Shown here: positions 1-11,831 of the stretch, piece by piece
Numbering within the stretch: position 1 is the first letter of the stretch
Layout of the letters: each line of letters begins with the position of its first letter
NCBI GenBank assembly: GCA_036936605.1
Contig: JAUPFV010000001.1
Span: forward strand, 210,659,138-210,723,137
Origin: Limnanthes douglasii subsp. nivea
Lineage: Eukaryota; Streptophyta; Magnoliopsida; Brassicales; Limnanthaceae
DNA: 64,000 nt
Direction of reading: 5' to 3'
Position numbers and translations under genes: made by a program
The notes under the pieces: generated by a model
The model's database searches: none
Told to the model about the DNA's origin: nothing
The model's input: the letters and a program-made list of their open reading frames with translations, nothing else

Positions 1-330
1 GAAATATTCTATAGAAGCCCAATATTTCAAGAAGGCTAAATAGATGGTCGTTAGAATTGGAAGATTTTGACATATTGTACGAGCTAAAAACAACCACTAA
101 AGCTCAAACGTTGGCTGATTTTTTAACAGAGTACCACGTAAAAAGGCTCAAACCATTATGTAAGAGTTCTGAGCCATAGTGGTTGGTACGAACTGATAAA
201 AATGCAAACATCACAGATTGTTGAGTAAATGCACACTTAAATATCCCCTAGAGAGAAACAACGATTCATGAAATTCATTTATGATAGGGTGAATCCTCAC
301 AAAAAAACACCAAATTGATGAACTATTATA
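1..330 (+). pseudogene. Decayed Tat-lineage gypsy pol: end of RNase H1 and start of archaeal-type RNase H
   Basis: Translating from about base 36 gives RLNRWSLELEDFDILYELK and then KAQTLADFL, the same order as SRMTKWSVELEDFDIDF...KAQVVADFLVEFH in element B. This is the end of the reverse-transcriptase RNase H and its link to the second, archaeal-type RNase H (aRNH) of Tat-lineage Ty3/gypsy elements. A WLVRTD-like start of aRNH follows near 180, then stops (TGA near 222). The window begins inside this copy, so its 5' part is not visible. It is non-functional and older than elements A, B and C. Confidence 0.7.
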
Positions 331-531
331 GTCTAGAAAAAAGTGATAATCGAGTCAAGTGTCAATTTTCTTAGTTCTTTTAGTTCTATTTATACATATT
401 TACGAGAAAGATTATTTCTCACCACTCTCTCCATTACTTATTCCATAATTATCTCAAAGAACATGTTTTACTTGCCTATAATACATGGAGTGTTAATTCA
501 GCGGTTATTGACAACATTCATTAATGGATAT

Positions 532-1010
532 TGTTGAGGGGACTGGTCACCAAAAACGGACAATATCTTGCTAGTATGTGAGGCACACTTATATATCCTT
601 AAAATGATATCAGAGCTAGGTTTGTAGCAAATATGGGATTCAATGTAAATATGTTGAATATCCAGCGATGTGTTTTCGCTGTGATTTAGCGATGTGTTTC
701 CGCTCATTCAACACATCCAACGATGTGTTTCCGCGGTGATTGGGCGACGCTCATTCCGCCCGCGACGTTTATTCCCTTGATTAATGAGATCAAGTTTAAG
801 GGGGTTATTGGAGAGTAAACTGCATCCCATACTTGGTCAGGAATCCCATATTGCTAACATAGAAAAGAATACAGTTATATAAGTATGAGGGATACCTCAA
901 CTAACAAGAGACCTTTTGAGAGTGCACCAAAAACAAAACTATCCGGTATTGATCACCCAAAACGGACAATATTTTGCTAGTATACGAGGCACACTTATAT
1001 ATTCTTAACA
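532..1010 (+). mobile_element. TRIM-like miniature Copia-type LTR element (candidate)
   Basis: A ~58-bp stretch ending in ...CACACTTATATATCCTTAA is repeated at about 545-602 and 948-1007. Directly after the first copy, TGATATCAGAGC (605-616) differs at one base from TGGTATCAGAGC, the initiator-tRNA-Met primer-binding site of many plant Copia elements. A purine-rich AAGTTTAAGGGGG (about 792-804) precedes TTATTGGAGAG, a plausible start of the right LTR. There is no coding capacity between them, as expected for a terminal-repeat retrotransposon in miniature. The left LTR is shorter than the right and I find no target-site duplication, so the element is degraded or rearranged. It may instead be a fragment of a larger Copia element. 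Confidence 0.5.
658..765. repeat. Short CGATGTGTTTCCGC repeats inside the TRIM-like element
   Basis: GCGATGTGTTTTCGC, GCGATGTGTTTCCGC and ACGATGTGTTTCCGC occur about 25-40 bases apart, followed by GC-rich GGGCGACGCTCATTCCGCC. The block is far richer in CG than its surroundings. It lies between the putative primer-binding site and polypurine tract, so it belongs to the internal region of the miniature element. I see no function. Confidence 0.5.
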
Positions 1011-1165
1011 AGGGCCTACAACAATCGTTCAATTATTGATTACTAGTCCCAATATATTACTTTATCCGCTCAGTAACATTCTTGTCTTGCCTTGCTCACT
1101 GCTAACATTATAAGTCAGTTATGTTCGTATGCTTCCCCTTTAGCACATCTGGTTGATCATTATTT

Positions 1166-2740
1166 CCATCTTGGCTTGTTTAGACCTGGTCGGGTTCAAA
1201 GAGTATGACCTACCCGAGGGGTCAAGCCTTCTTACTCGCTTAACCAATATTATTGGTTTGACTTCACCTCACCAAGTATAAGGGGTACGCCTTGCTCGAC
1301 ATGTACTTCTTTACCATGAATCCCCTTAGTCATTTAAATGATACATCGGGAGAATAAATTATTTGGAGGACTGAAGAGTTAGCGGTCGAGGTAAGTGACA
1401 AACTAATTCATGATTAATGCCTTTATTCGATATCTGTCGAGGTGACCAGGTAGCATCGATGTAATTTACATGAGATGTATTTGTCTGGAAAATGTTGACA
1501 CTTGTAATAATGATAACATCTATTGCATCACATATCTGACACCCAACGGTCCTCCCCATGTGCGAGATCAAAATGGGGGTTCGTTTATAAAGGAAAGTAG
1601 CGTTAGAATAATTAAATATTTAATTTGAACAACCTCCACCACTGATCTTTCTATCTCTAATTTCACAACTGTCATTATCGTTGTCACTCATATCATTCTA
1701 GTAGCAGATAAAATATATGTTTTACAATCATTTCTTATTAGTTCCTTACTCTAGCTGCCTATTGTGGATATAATGGCGGTAATCAAACCTAAGTAATAGG
1801 TATTTATTTTTGGAAATAGATGATGGGTCACTAATGAAGAAGAAGGTCGGTGAAAGTAGTCGGTAAAGGGTTAATATAGAGTCAACAAACGACAGAGGAA
1901 GGTCCATGAGACAGTATTTCCTGATCTCTATGCATTGATAGACAAATAAGTTGAGTTACTAGCCATAGAAGATCCGTCTTGAAAGAAAAAAAGATGTCCG
2001 ATGAAGAGAAATCAATATGTAAGGAGAAATTTAGCGTTGGGGATGAAGATAATAAATACGAAGAACCCCAAGTGATTGTACAAAATGAGGAAAATTATGG
2101 TGGTAAGAAGTAGGAGGTGCCAGAGCAACAAGACGATGTTGAAAGGGTTTTGCTGAAGAAGGCCCTATCAATAAAATTGACGACCTCCAAATGAGTGGTT
2201 CCAAATGAGCTGCTGGTTAAGGTAGTCGGCTATGTGTTATCACTAGTCAACATATTGAGGCCAGATCTAAAGCTCACCAAAAATTTTACCCATGATAGTA
2301 GTTCTGATTATGTCTCGCCGACCATATAGTAGGCTTCCTACCCGAACTCAGAGGATCCACCCACCATTGTCTAGATTTCGGTGTTGTCAATGCTGATGTT
2401 CTGTCAACTAAATAATGAGTTGTCTAACTATGGTAGTATGCCAATGTTAGAGATTATGTAAAATTATTTACGGTTTGTGATCAAAATAAATGTTATATTG
2501 CATCGTACTAGTTAGATGTGAAGGAAATCGAGGTTTGTACAATGACATGCTTGAATGTGTTACATAGCCACCATAACTCTATGCTCCTTTTTTAATCGCT
2601 GCAACCCTTCAAGAAATATGTAGCTCCTATACTTGATGAGGTAAGGTAAAATCAACAAGGTTCACTGAGCGGGTAAGAAGGGCTCACCCCTCGGGTAGGT
2701 TATGCTCCTTGCACCCGGCCAGGTCTAAAAAAGTCAAACA
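1166..2740. mobile_element. Inverted-repeat-bounded sequence, possible non-autonomous DNA transposon
   Basis: About 100-120 bases near 1175-1290 match the reverse complement of about 2620-2735. Shared words include TTTAGACCTGG, CCTACCCGAGGGGT, CTTCTTAC and CAAGTATA. The ~1.3 kb between them has no recognisable protein. Long terminal inverted repeats around non-coding DNA fit a Mutator-like non-autonomous element, but I could not find a convincing 9-bp target duplication. The two gypsy aRNH fragments on either side overlap in content (about 200-262 and 2735-2790), so simple insertion into one gypsy copy does not explain the layout. Confidence 0.4.
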
Positions 2741-3130
2741 TCACATGTTGTGGAGTGAATATGCAGTTGATATCTCGGGGGAAACAATAATTTATGCAAT
2801 TAGTTTCGGCTTCCAAGAATCAAACAATGAGTTTGAGTATGAGCCTGCTACCACACGTACGGAGCAACGAATGTTCGATTAATAAGATACTCTCAGCTTC
2901 TGATAAACCACACTTTAGGACAAACAAATTCTCGCAAGGAACATTTGGTAAAATACTTAAACATTTAGTAAAAATTAAACACAATTGTTTGACAATGTTC
3001 ATATCGAGCAAATTCTGAGGGCTAAAAACCCCCTTGACGGATGCTCTGGCCTCAATAGCATGTTTAGAGACCAAGTCTTACTCAACCTTACCGGAATATT
3101 CATTGATAAAAAAAAGTGATGATCCCTGAG
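2740..3130 (+). pseudogene. Decayed gypsy archaeal-type RNase H fragment
   Basis: Reading IYAISFGFQESNNEFEYEPA near 2788 matches MFQAICFAFRASNNESEYEAA of element B's aRNH. Near 3010 ILRAKNPL, and after a one-base shift DALASIACLETKSYSTLP, match the IPRAENELADSLATIAYTES end of the same domain. Frameshifts make it non-functional. It is continuous with the integrase remnant at 3740-4170 and probably belongs to the same old element. Confidence 0.7.
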
Positions 3131-3739
3131 GAAACTTTCGAGGTATGCGTCAACAAGGTAAAAAATTGAAGGTCTGAAATGTTAGTTGTTCTATAAATAT
3201 ACGTGTATCCTAATAGTAAGTCTGCAATCCAAAGTATGAAGTTTCAGGTGAAAATATTCTTCTTGTTAGGGAGAAATTTGTATAAACAAGGGTTAATCTG
3301 AACCATGCTACGGTGCCTCAACCCTCAAGAATCTACGTTGATATTAAAAGAGGTTCCCAGTGGGTAAGGTTTGATGTATTTTAGATTTAAAATGTTGGTA
3401 AGACCTCTAACTAAAGTATTGGGTGATCGACAATATATTATTATGGACGTAAGGTATTTTTAAAAATGGGTAAATGGGTGAAGATCAAACCTCTCTTTAA
3501 GATAATGGCTAAAAGTATGATTAATTTTATTTTTACCAATATGCTTCACAAGTTCTGCATGCAGATGTCTAAAACTACTAATAATGACTCAAATTCTAGA
3601 ATTTTAGGATAATAGCTTTTTGTAAAACTAAAGGTATAAAACAACACTTCTCAACTTCTTTTTACTCACACGTAAACGACCGAGTAAAAGTAACCAACCA
3701 AAGCATTTTATAAAGACTAAAAAATATAACAGAAGTGGT
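3131..3739. other. Decayed interval between RNase H and integrase remnants
   Basis: No reading frame here matches anything I recognise. By position it should hold the pol linker and the zinc-binding and core parts of integrase, but these are not readable by eye. Confidence 0.4.
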
Positions 3740-4170
3740 TGAAAAATTATCGAACTATCTCGAAAAAGTATTATGGGCTTACCGAACAACGCCATACACC
3801 ACCACTGACGAAACTTATTTTACACCTGTGTAAGACAAGGAATCATTGGTCCTATCAAGAACGACGATGTCTCCATTTTGGGCCGAATTAGATCTAATTA
3901 AGGAAAAAAATGACAAAGCCACACCTAAATATCCACCACTACCAATCCCTCATGCGAACCAAATACGCTTCAAAGTTCCGAACGCGGGAAATCAAAGTTT
4001 GTGATAAGGTATTAAAGAAATTTTGTATGCTTACTAAAAGATTAGATTCATGGAAAACTTGGTCCAAATTGGGAATGCCCTTATAACTTAGTCAAATTTA
4101 TCAAGGTTATATGAAAAAGCAGGAATAATTAAACACAAGTGGAATATTGAACACCTCTAGTTATATTATG
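3740..4170 (+). pseudogene. Decayed gypsy integrase C-terminal remnant
   Basis: The reading YLEKVLWAYRTTPYTTTDE near 3753 corresponds to YLQEVLWAYRTTPGAATQE of element B. Near 3915, KYASKFRTREIKVCDKVLKK corresponds to RFASKVKRRDFQPGDKVLRK, and KWNIEHL near 4139 matches the PWNIEHLR end of the domain. Stops and frame changes interrupt it. The similarity to B is clearly lower than that between A and B, so this is an older Tat-lineage copy. Confidence 0.75.
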
Positions 4171-6865
4171 TCTAGACGTGTCATCAATGTATTGTTAGTT
4201 CTAAAGTACAAGTTTTATAAATTTTGAAAAGATAAATGGCGTATTTTTTCCTAACATGGTTGTGCATACAATAACGGGTGCGTATTTAATAAATATTTTG
4301 CTATTTTTTCATATGTGCTTTCCTTTTGTTCGTTTAAAAACCTAACTTTTTATAAGATGCTCCAACTTTAGATTGGTCAAAAAGAGGTCTGAGTATTTTG
4401 AATGAGATAATATGACCTTAGTGAGTCAATAAGAAATATTAAAAAATTAAGTTATGACTGGTTTGAAAAGCTCATAAATATTCAAACCTTAGTTTGTTGA
4501 GGGATAAACCTTATAAAAGGTTCTAACCGGGGTCATCGCATTTCTTCAAATCAAAACATAAAATGTCAAAAGTGGACCGAACTTAAAAAGTCCGAATTGG
4601 ACGAAACCTAAGGGTCTAAAATGGACCAAACCGCTATATTTGTCATGAATATTATCTTTAGACTTTGGTGGGGGAGTTCGGCACGTGGAGGATCCGTTTT
4701 ATGAACCGAAACGTTAGTCAGAGTAGTCTCGCATCCTTTGAAGTTTTTGGTCTAGCTTTTGGTTACGAGGTATTGTCTTCTGAGATATCGATGACGGAGG
4801 CATTAACGATTTTCCTTTTTTCTTTAGAGGCACATGGAATTCAGATTTTAAAATATTGTTATGGGCCTGGCTCCAGGAGAGTAAGAAAATATTAACTGAA
4901 TTGAGGGATATCACTGGAATCACTTTGTCATTGGTTGGGCGTGCTTCAGTTCTAGTATCATGTTTCTGATCTCAAATGATCCACAGTTATGAGCGGGAAA
5001 AGGTATGCCTGGTGAAGCTGCGATAAAATTTTATTTTATAGTTTTCCTTAACTCATACGCTAAGTTGTGAAAAGATCTTTTGAGTGGAAAGTAGATGAGG
5101 GAAGGTCCATTTAATATGCATATTAGAATTTTATTCGGCATCATCGTATATATAAAGTACTCGGTACAAGACGAATATATGAGGTTTTTCTATTTCAAGT
5201 TTAACCGGACTTTTACCACTACCCTTGGGCTTCACCTTCGCACCATGTTTCCTACACTTCAGGGGGATTTAGATTCCTATAAAGTGCATGTGTGTTTATC
5301 CTTTATGGCAAAGGCTGCAAACTCATTTTGAGAAAAAAAACCATTATTTTAGAAGTATCATTGATTGGAGTATTTTGGTCTTACGGAGCAACATATTCTC
5401 CACGGGAGGAAGTAGGTGCATTGATCCAAGGGTCAAAATTATGGTTTGAGGACTAATTAATAAGGTCCCACCTGGAGTATTTTCAGGGTAATAAAAATAT
5501 TAGTCGGCAATTTTTTTTATCCTTTTAACTTCTGAGGGTTAACCCAGTATTTGAACGAAGTCAAGGTCATTTTATTGTTCCTCCTCCATCACTTCAGGGG
5601 AGGTAAATTAGAACAAACCCTCATCATTCGTAATATCAAAATGAGCATTATCTTCCTTCTTATTTTTATAGCATCAAAATCTTTACCATCCATTGAGAAA
5701 CTAAAGGAAAAAAATATTAGAATAAAGATTGCATGGTGACTAGAAGTTTGGTCAAAAACGGATCGGTCCAGAATAATGCAATGTCCGACGCCATCGAAGT
5801 AAGAATACAAATATGACCAAAAGAGGGATCGGATGTCCTAAGGACGGTGGTCGAGATCGTCGAAAAATATTTAATGATGGTTGGGGCTAGGTTTTTTATC
5901 TGTTTTCTCTATTTAAGTGTTCTTTATCTATACAAGTAGTGAATGGAAAGAGCGAGTTTGTTCTCTATTTATAAACTTGTTGATATTGCCGTGTGACCTT
6001 TTAACTTTCTCTAACTACAAGCGTTATTGATACCTCAGGTTTAGCATATAAAGACACCCATATACGGTATAGGGCTCATGTCGGTTCAAAGCACGACACA
6101 TGACAATCGGGCAGTACGCGAGGAAAAAAAAAATGTTTCGTTTAAGCAAAAATTGGCCTTTAGGTTTTTAACAAAGATTTTGTTCGATTTCCTTTTAACC
6201 TCATTTGATGCATGGTATCTTCAATGTTTCGAAGAAACAAAAGCAGTTTGGAATGGTTTAATGCATCCCAAGTCAAAGCAAAACTCTTCGTCGGATCTTA
6301 TATAACAAGAAAATATGGGAAATGGTTTTAAGTTTCCCATTAATCACTGAAATCTGTTTTGTTACTCATTCAAACTCCTCGTATTCATTAGCATTAGGAA
6401 GCTTTTCAAGCATAATGGTTCGGCCGAAAACGTCAAATATATTTTTGTTTTGACAAGCTCATATAAAACTGCTAATAACAAAATAATTAACTAGTCTTTG
6501 GATCAGATTTTAGACCGATTCTCATTGTATTTATTATCTTTATAAAAACCAACAATGATAATTTGTATTCATAAACCATTAATACCAATAAAATTCAAAC
6601 CGACCTATTGAATATGAGCTTTTATTATTTTATTCAATAGATTGATTAGTTTTTTTTTCTAACCATATTTTATTTTTGATATTCAACCAACTCATTATGA
6701 TGAGTCGTTCAAATAACAGGTCTATTCAACCGAACCATTTATACCCAAACAAGTCCATTAAACCGAACCACTTATATCCAAAACAGCAACTAAAAACTCT
6801 CGTTAGTCACCATAATTGGTCAGTTGTTGTGAAACGACCAATGAGGTTTCTTTATGCCTAAAACC
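4171..6865. other. Unassigned repetitive/intergenic DNA
   Basis: No protein family is recognisable. Several short reading frames (for example 5095-5331 and 6078-6305) show no motif. Directly after pol this should be the 3' part of the old gypsy copy, possibly with its extra ORF and LTR. A leader-like segment with TATA-like words lies near 5930-6050. Two imperfect copies of ACCGAACCAYTTATAYCCAAA lie at about 6733-6783. Confidence 0.35.
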
Positions 6866-7784
6866 GGTCACTTTTGTTAACAAATACTGCAAATATGATC
6901 ACTGACGTGTGAAATTAACCAAAATGTAACACTTGATTCCTAAACTTACCTTTTTTCTTTTTACAAATATGGTCACTCCAGATTTCATACTAATAATACC
7001 TTTCTACTATTTTTTTTTACCATTTACTTATATTTTAACTTTTTTAATATTTAACGTAAATATTTACCATTTGTTTTTTACTAATTAATTAAATATTTTT
7101 GCAAACCTCAAATTCAATATCTTTTTCGTCTTCCCTTATCTCTTACTCTCTCCTCATCCTCTCTTTCTAAAACCAAAAATTCATTTTAAATTAACAAATA
7201 TGCTTAACAACTGCCTTTGAAACATGATATAACTTGATATAAGTCTCAACCAATTTATCTTTGTGCATTTGTGATGGTTGTCCGGTAACAACAAAGGGAT
7301 CTTGAAGAGAAAGCGTATAATAGCTGTACCGAAAACTATATGGGCAATATGGAGGTTGGCTAAAATATTTTTCAGGTAAAATATATTCTTTTGCCAGAGC
7401 ACATCAATGCCACATGATACTTGCATCGATGCAAACAACAACAAATGTAGATTCTTGAATTGCAAGCAATATATTAGAGAAAAAAATACCCATAAATACT
7501 CAATTAACTATCTCATTACCACATAATACCAAAAAATGACATACTACCAATAAGTACCTCGACCATGGTGAAAAACCAAAAGTAATCATTTTTTCTTATT
7601 TGATTTTTTTTCTTTCTTACATTTTCTTTTTTATTTTATTTTAAAAAGTTTGTGTTTTTCAAACCGTAGCTCGAAAAAAAATCAGAAATTACCATCGATT
7701 TTGTTTTTTTGAGACGAACAAAAGTAGATCCATTAATGATATATTTTGATTTTTTTTGGATTTTTTTTTTCGTTCGTAACATAT

Positions 7785-8013
7785 GAGACCATGGATAACC
7801 AACCATGCGAGACCAGTAAAAAACAACCATGTAGGATCAGACAAAACAAAAAATAAAAAAACCATGCAAAACCAACAATGCTAGACCAGACATAACCAAC
7901 CATGCTAGACCAGGCATAACCAACCATAAGAGACTATGTATAACCAACAATGAGAGACTAATCAAAACCAACCATGAAAGATCATGCATAACCAATCATG
8001 CGAGACCAGACAT
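7785..8013. repeat. Minisatellite, left half
   Basis: About nine diverged ~25-bp units of the type GACCAGACATAACCAACCATG run up to the left LTR of element A and resume at 18365. Units differ by substitutions and small indels, so the array is not young. Its short ORFs on the minus strand (repeated WSSMVGY-type peptides) are by-products of the repeat, not genes. Confidence 0.8.
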
Positions 8014-8387
8014 TGATGGGGATTAATTTCAACTGAGGGTAATTTTGTCTGAGGTTTGAGGTGTTTTAAGGGTATTAAATGTTTAGTAGATTGTAGTGAG
8101 AGATTTGAGCTGCCTGGTTGTATTTAATTTTCATTACCCTCATTAAATGAAAGTGGTTGGGTATTTATACCCTTAACCTTGGGCCACATGGGCTTTCAGG
8201 TCGTGTTTATGGATTCAAGTCAAGTTCAAAGACCCATTAGTTTTAAGCAGGTAGGTAATTAGCTTAGTCATGAAGTGATTAAGTTTTTAGTACATTAGTT
8301 CAGTTCGGATGGTTCAGTGGGTGGATGCTGTCCGAATTACCCCTGTCCGGTTCTCATAAAGAGTGGAAATAAAATCCGGACTCATCA
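8014..8387 (-). repeat. Element A left (3') LTR
   Basis: The LTR begins TGATGGGGATT and ends CCGGACTCATCA, with TG...CA ends inside a short TGATG/CATCA inverted repeat. On the minus strand a TATAAATACCC box lies at about 8161-8169, shared with the LTR of element B. Confidence 0.95.
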
Positions 8388-8401
8388 GTAGCCCCTTTTT
8401 A
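8388..8401 (-). other. Element A polypurine tract
   Basis: On the minus strand AAAAAGGGGCTAC directly precedes the LTR start TGATGAG. Equivalent tracts sit at the same place in B (AAAAAAGGGGCTCC) and C (GGGGGGGCTAC), which fixes the orientation of gag-pol. Confidence 0.8.
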
Positions 8402-8721
8402 GGTTGTGATCGAAGGCCTTTAGCAAGACCTAAAAAATAGTCTGATTACGCTCATAACTATGTCTGGACAGATTTCAAATTGTGTAACGACTTCATCCGG
8501 ACTGAAAAATTTCTCAGAAACTGAACGGTTTTTGCCAGAGAGCGTGGGACACGTGTCATTCTCTGATTCGCCACATCAACCATTTTTTCCCTAGAACGGC
8601 GCTCCCACTTGATCCAAAAAGCAACCTCTTCAATTAATGTGGATGACATCAGCACCGTCTTTAATCATTACAATATCCTTTCGTATTCTCCTAGGTATCG
8701 AAACATCTTTTGTTCCTTTAG

Positions 8722-8727
8722 TATAAA
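8722..8727 (+). promoter_or_regulatory. TATA box of the extra antisense gene of element A
   Basis: GTATAAATTAG lies 104 bases upstream of the ATG at 8826. In element B the equivalent ACTATAAATTC lies 106 bases upstream of its ATG, and in C TATAAATA lies ~120 bases upstream. Similar spacing inside the 3' LTR supports a dedicated promoter for the extra gene. Inferred from sequence only. Confidence 0.55.
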
Positions 8728-8825
8728 TTAGTCCTCTTTTCACTGTTTTACCATCTTCACTATATTTGCTCTGTTAAATTTCAAAGCTTTCACTTATCAG
8801 AAAACCCTTCTATTGGTATGAGTTT

Positions 8826-11789
8826 ATGTTCACAGCAAGAAACGCCTTAGTAAAAGGTGGGTGGCTCAACTTGTCAGAGTTAGAAAAAGCTCAAAAGGTC
8901 GAACGTGAAAAACGCATTGTTGCAGGCCTCTCTGTTTCCCCTATTGACAAATCGGAAACACCAAGTTCAGAGCCTGACCGGGGTTCTTCTTCAGCTAAGA
9001 GTACTAAACCTAGGAGGTTGTTCCAGTCCAACCTTTCACCAATCGTTTCGGGCTCATCGGTCCAAGAATCAGAGCCTGTTATTGAACCAGGACATGCAGT
9101 CACAAGCTTTAAGAGACCTTCCCCATTCATTGCCATGGGATCGGATGCTGACGCATCTCAATAAAATATAGTAGATTGGAGAAGAGGTCGTTTGGTGAAA
9201 GGGCAGGCTCCATAAACTACGCCTTCAAGTCTGGGGCTAAAAATAAAAATACGGGGTCAGAGGCACCCATTAAGATTCCTAAGGACAAGCTGTCCGGCCC
9301 GGAGGCATCCATTTCAAGTCTCCGGAAAGAAACCTCCGTATCTGAGCCCCATCCAGAGTCCAGACCACAAGAAGTTAGTAATGCCCAACCATCCGGAGGG
9401 CCTGTTGAGCCAACCACTAGTTCCCCTCACCCAAAAACAACTGATAACCCTTCCATAATAATGGAAGAAGTGCTGGAGGATTCTATTGAATAAGATCCTT
9501 TTGAGTCTAAAGTCTCCGGGCAAACAAGTGAGGCTGCTGCTGCCAAGAAGGACAAGGGCAAGGAGAAGTTATGCTTAAAACATCCGGATTTGCCGGAGTT
9601 CCTTGTGGGAAAAGTGGGACCTTGCTTCCACAAGGTAAGTGTCAAATACCTGCTAACTTTGCAAAAACTTAATTATGCTTTCATTCACACAACCGAACTG
9701 GGTCGGATGCGAACAAAATGGGGGATCCCAGAGAATGTCAAAGTGAGGATTCCGGTGGATCCAGAGACACCGATGGATTGCAAGCTCAGTGAGATAGTTT
9801 TCTTCACTGAGCTTTTCAACTGGGGACTAAGGTTTCCCCTATACCTAGAGATAGTCAAATAATTTCACCTCATCAAACTCTACCTAGGCCAATTGAGCCT
9901 CAATGCATGGTATACCCTCATGGCCTGTATTATGGCCTCCAGGCTCTCCGGAATCCCTATTCTTATGGAGTAGTTTGCAGCTGTGGCCAGCCTCTGCAGA
10001 AACCACCTTATCCCCTTCTACCATTTCAACATGGGTGATGATTACAAGGCTGTGGACGACCTGCTTGAGTCAGAAAGGAACTGGAAGACTCAATTCCTGT
10101 TTATTAGTGGCGTTTGGGAGAATGGGAGGAAGATTAAAATCGGTGTCAACCCAAGCCTGCTTACCAGCAGATAGCGAAGTGATGGTAAGAATCTCATCTC
10201 ATATTTTCATCTCTACTTATCACAAATTTGTTTGTCTAACTTGTCTTCTTTTGTTTTTTGGTAGTGCTGCCTAAGGACTTTAGTGATTACCTAAAGGCTG
10301 GGCAGACCACTTGCTCCAAGCTAAATGCTTGGGCTGCTGAGAAGTGGGGAAACCGCTTCCACAATGCTTTTACTAGAGGCAATCTAACAAGATCCTACCT
10401 TTGGAACACAACTGACCGGAGGGACTTATCTTGGGAGGAATTAACCATTCCACCCCCTCTGAAAGTAATCCTCAGGAGGACAGATGCACCGAATGGATCG
10501 TTGTATCTGCCCGGTAGAGCTAAAGCCCCAAGAAAGATGAATGGCAAGAAAGGTAAAGGCAAGCATGGTATGGTTGAAGCCAATCCTACCGAAGCAGAAG
10601 AAGTTGTCCCAACAAACCCAAAGGGGCCAGACCAATGACAGCTTGATGTTGCTCTTCTACAAGTAGTGGAGCATAAAAGAACTAGAGAAGTGGTTGGATC
10701 TCCAAAATCATCAAAGGCTCCTAAGAAAGATAGGAAACGGGGAGCAGAAGGCAAGGATGGGAAGGCCAAGAAGAAGAAAACCTCCAACGGTGATGGAATT
10801 TCTCTCCGGCCTCCAGAGCCTCTTCCTTCTGTTGACCCTACTCACCCTACTCAAGCAGAAGGGATCCCTGGTGACTTTCAAACTGGAGGGGGTGCAGGAG
10901 GGGATATCAGCATTGATGGCGTCGATATTAGTGGTCTTGAAGAGATTGGTCTTTACTTTGAAAACCTCCCTAAAGACGATTTTGTTGGGCCTTACCTCCC
11001 CCCGAGTTCTTCGAACATCGTCACATTCAACGGTAAGTCTTTCTCTGTCTCAAGTGAAAGAGATGTCATAACTCACTCCATATTAAGTAATATCCAGCAG
11101 TGCTTAATTTGGAGAACAAGTACGAGGTCAATCAACCATCATTAATTCCCTCAATTCTGACAAAGGGAAATTGTCTATCGATCTCCTCAGTGCCAATCAA
11201 AATGTTGATGCATTGAAGAAGGAAAATGAGGAGTTGAAAAAAAGCCAGGAGGATTGGGCCACAAAGCTAGCCACTTTGGAAGACATTATCAAAGAACTTC
11301 AATCAAAGCAATTCGGCTTGGAGAGAGATCTCTCTTCTTCAAGAGAAGAGGTGAGGGCTAAGGACAAGGTCATTCATACTTTAACCAATGACAAGATCTC
11401 GCTCGAGGACTCGGTGTCCAAGGCTGCACAAGAAAAAAACTGATTTGCTAAAGGAGCAAGAGAGAACAATCCAAGATAGGATTGATGCTTATACCAACAT
11501 AGTGATAGATACTCAGGAGGAAAAGTATGCCAAAGTGAAGTCGGACATGGTCTTGCTCTTTCATGAGAAATTCCCGAAGAGGACACTAGGAGACTTATGG
11601 ACTTTTGTAGAGTACGAAGACCTCCCCTTCCACACGATGGCTGATAGTGACAAGCATGATTACTCCAGTGGCTGGGATGACACAACCGATGAAGAAGAAA
11701 AAACCGGGGAGAGTCTGGATGAGGAAGACAATGACCCCAAGAAGAAGAAACCAAGTGAGGCTGGGCCATCTAAGAAAGCTCTGTCTTAA
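8826..11789 (+). pseudogene. Extra gene of element A (antisense to gag-pol), decayed
   Basis: The product starts MFTARNALVKGGW and resembles B's extra protein throughout. It has a low-complexity Ser/Pro/Glu-rich N-terminal part, a conserved block with RIPVDPETPMDCKLSEIVFF and NWGLRFPLY, a Lys-rich linker, and an acidic coiled-coil C-terminus with DMVLLFHEKFPKR. The central block resembles what databases label a putative gypsy-type transposon protein (Transposase_28, PF04195); that is recall, not a search. An intron at 10185-10264 (GTAAGA...GGTAG) joins GAT-G to TG-CTG-CCT. Stops (near 9160, 9491, 9859 and 9972) and frameshifts (near 11100 and 11430) disable it. Its function is unknown. Confidence 0.8.
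10185..10264 (+). other. Intron in the extra gene of element A
   Basis: GT at 10185-10186 follows GATG. The segment is T-rich and ends TTTTTTGGTAG. Joining restores the frame RSD-V-LPKDF, matching RSD-Q-LPKEF in B with the same intron phase. Confidence 0.75.
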
Positions 11790-11831
11790 AGTATCAACTA
11801 TCTTTTTCTTATTTTTTTTTGTGATTGAACC

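Noticed and set aside
4665..5331. Reading frames after the old gypsy pol as a remnant of its extra gene
   Set aside because: Position is suggestive, but no conserved motif (such as FFTELFNWGLRFPL) can be read on either strand, so I left it unassigned.
7181..7465. 94-codon minus-strand ORF as a possible captured or transposon gene
   Set aside because: No recognisable family, no conserved counterpart in the opposite arm, and composition like the surrounding AT-rich DNA.
7636..7927. Repetitive WSSMVGY-type peptide ORFs on the minus strand
   Set aside because: They are translations of the minisatellite and an adjacent low-complexity stretch; both overlap and vary with the repeat.
8891..9645. 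Several long minus-strand ORFs over the extra gene of element A
   Set aside because: Shadow frames of the + strand gene; only the + strand product matches elements B and C.
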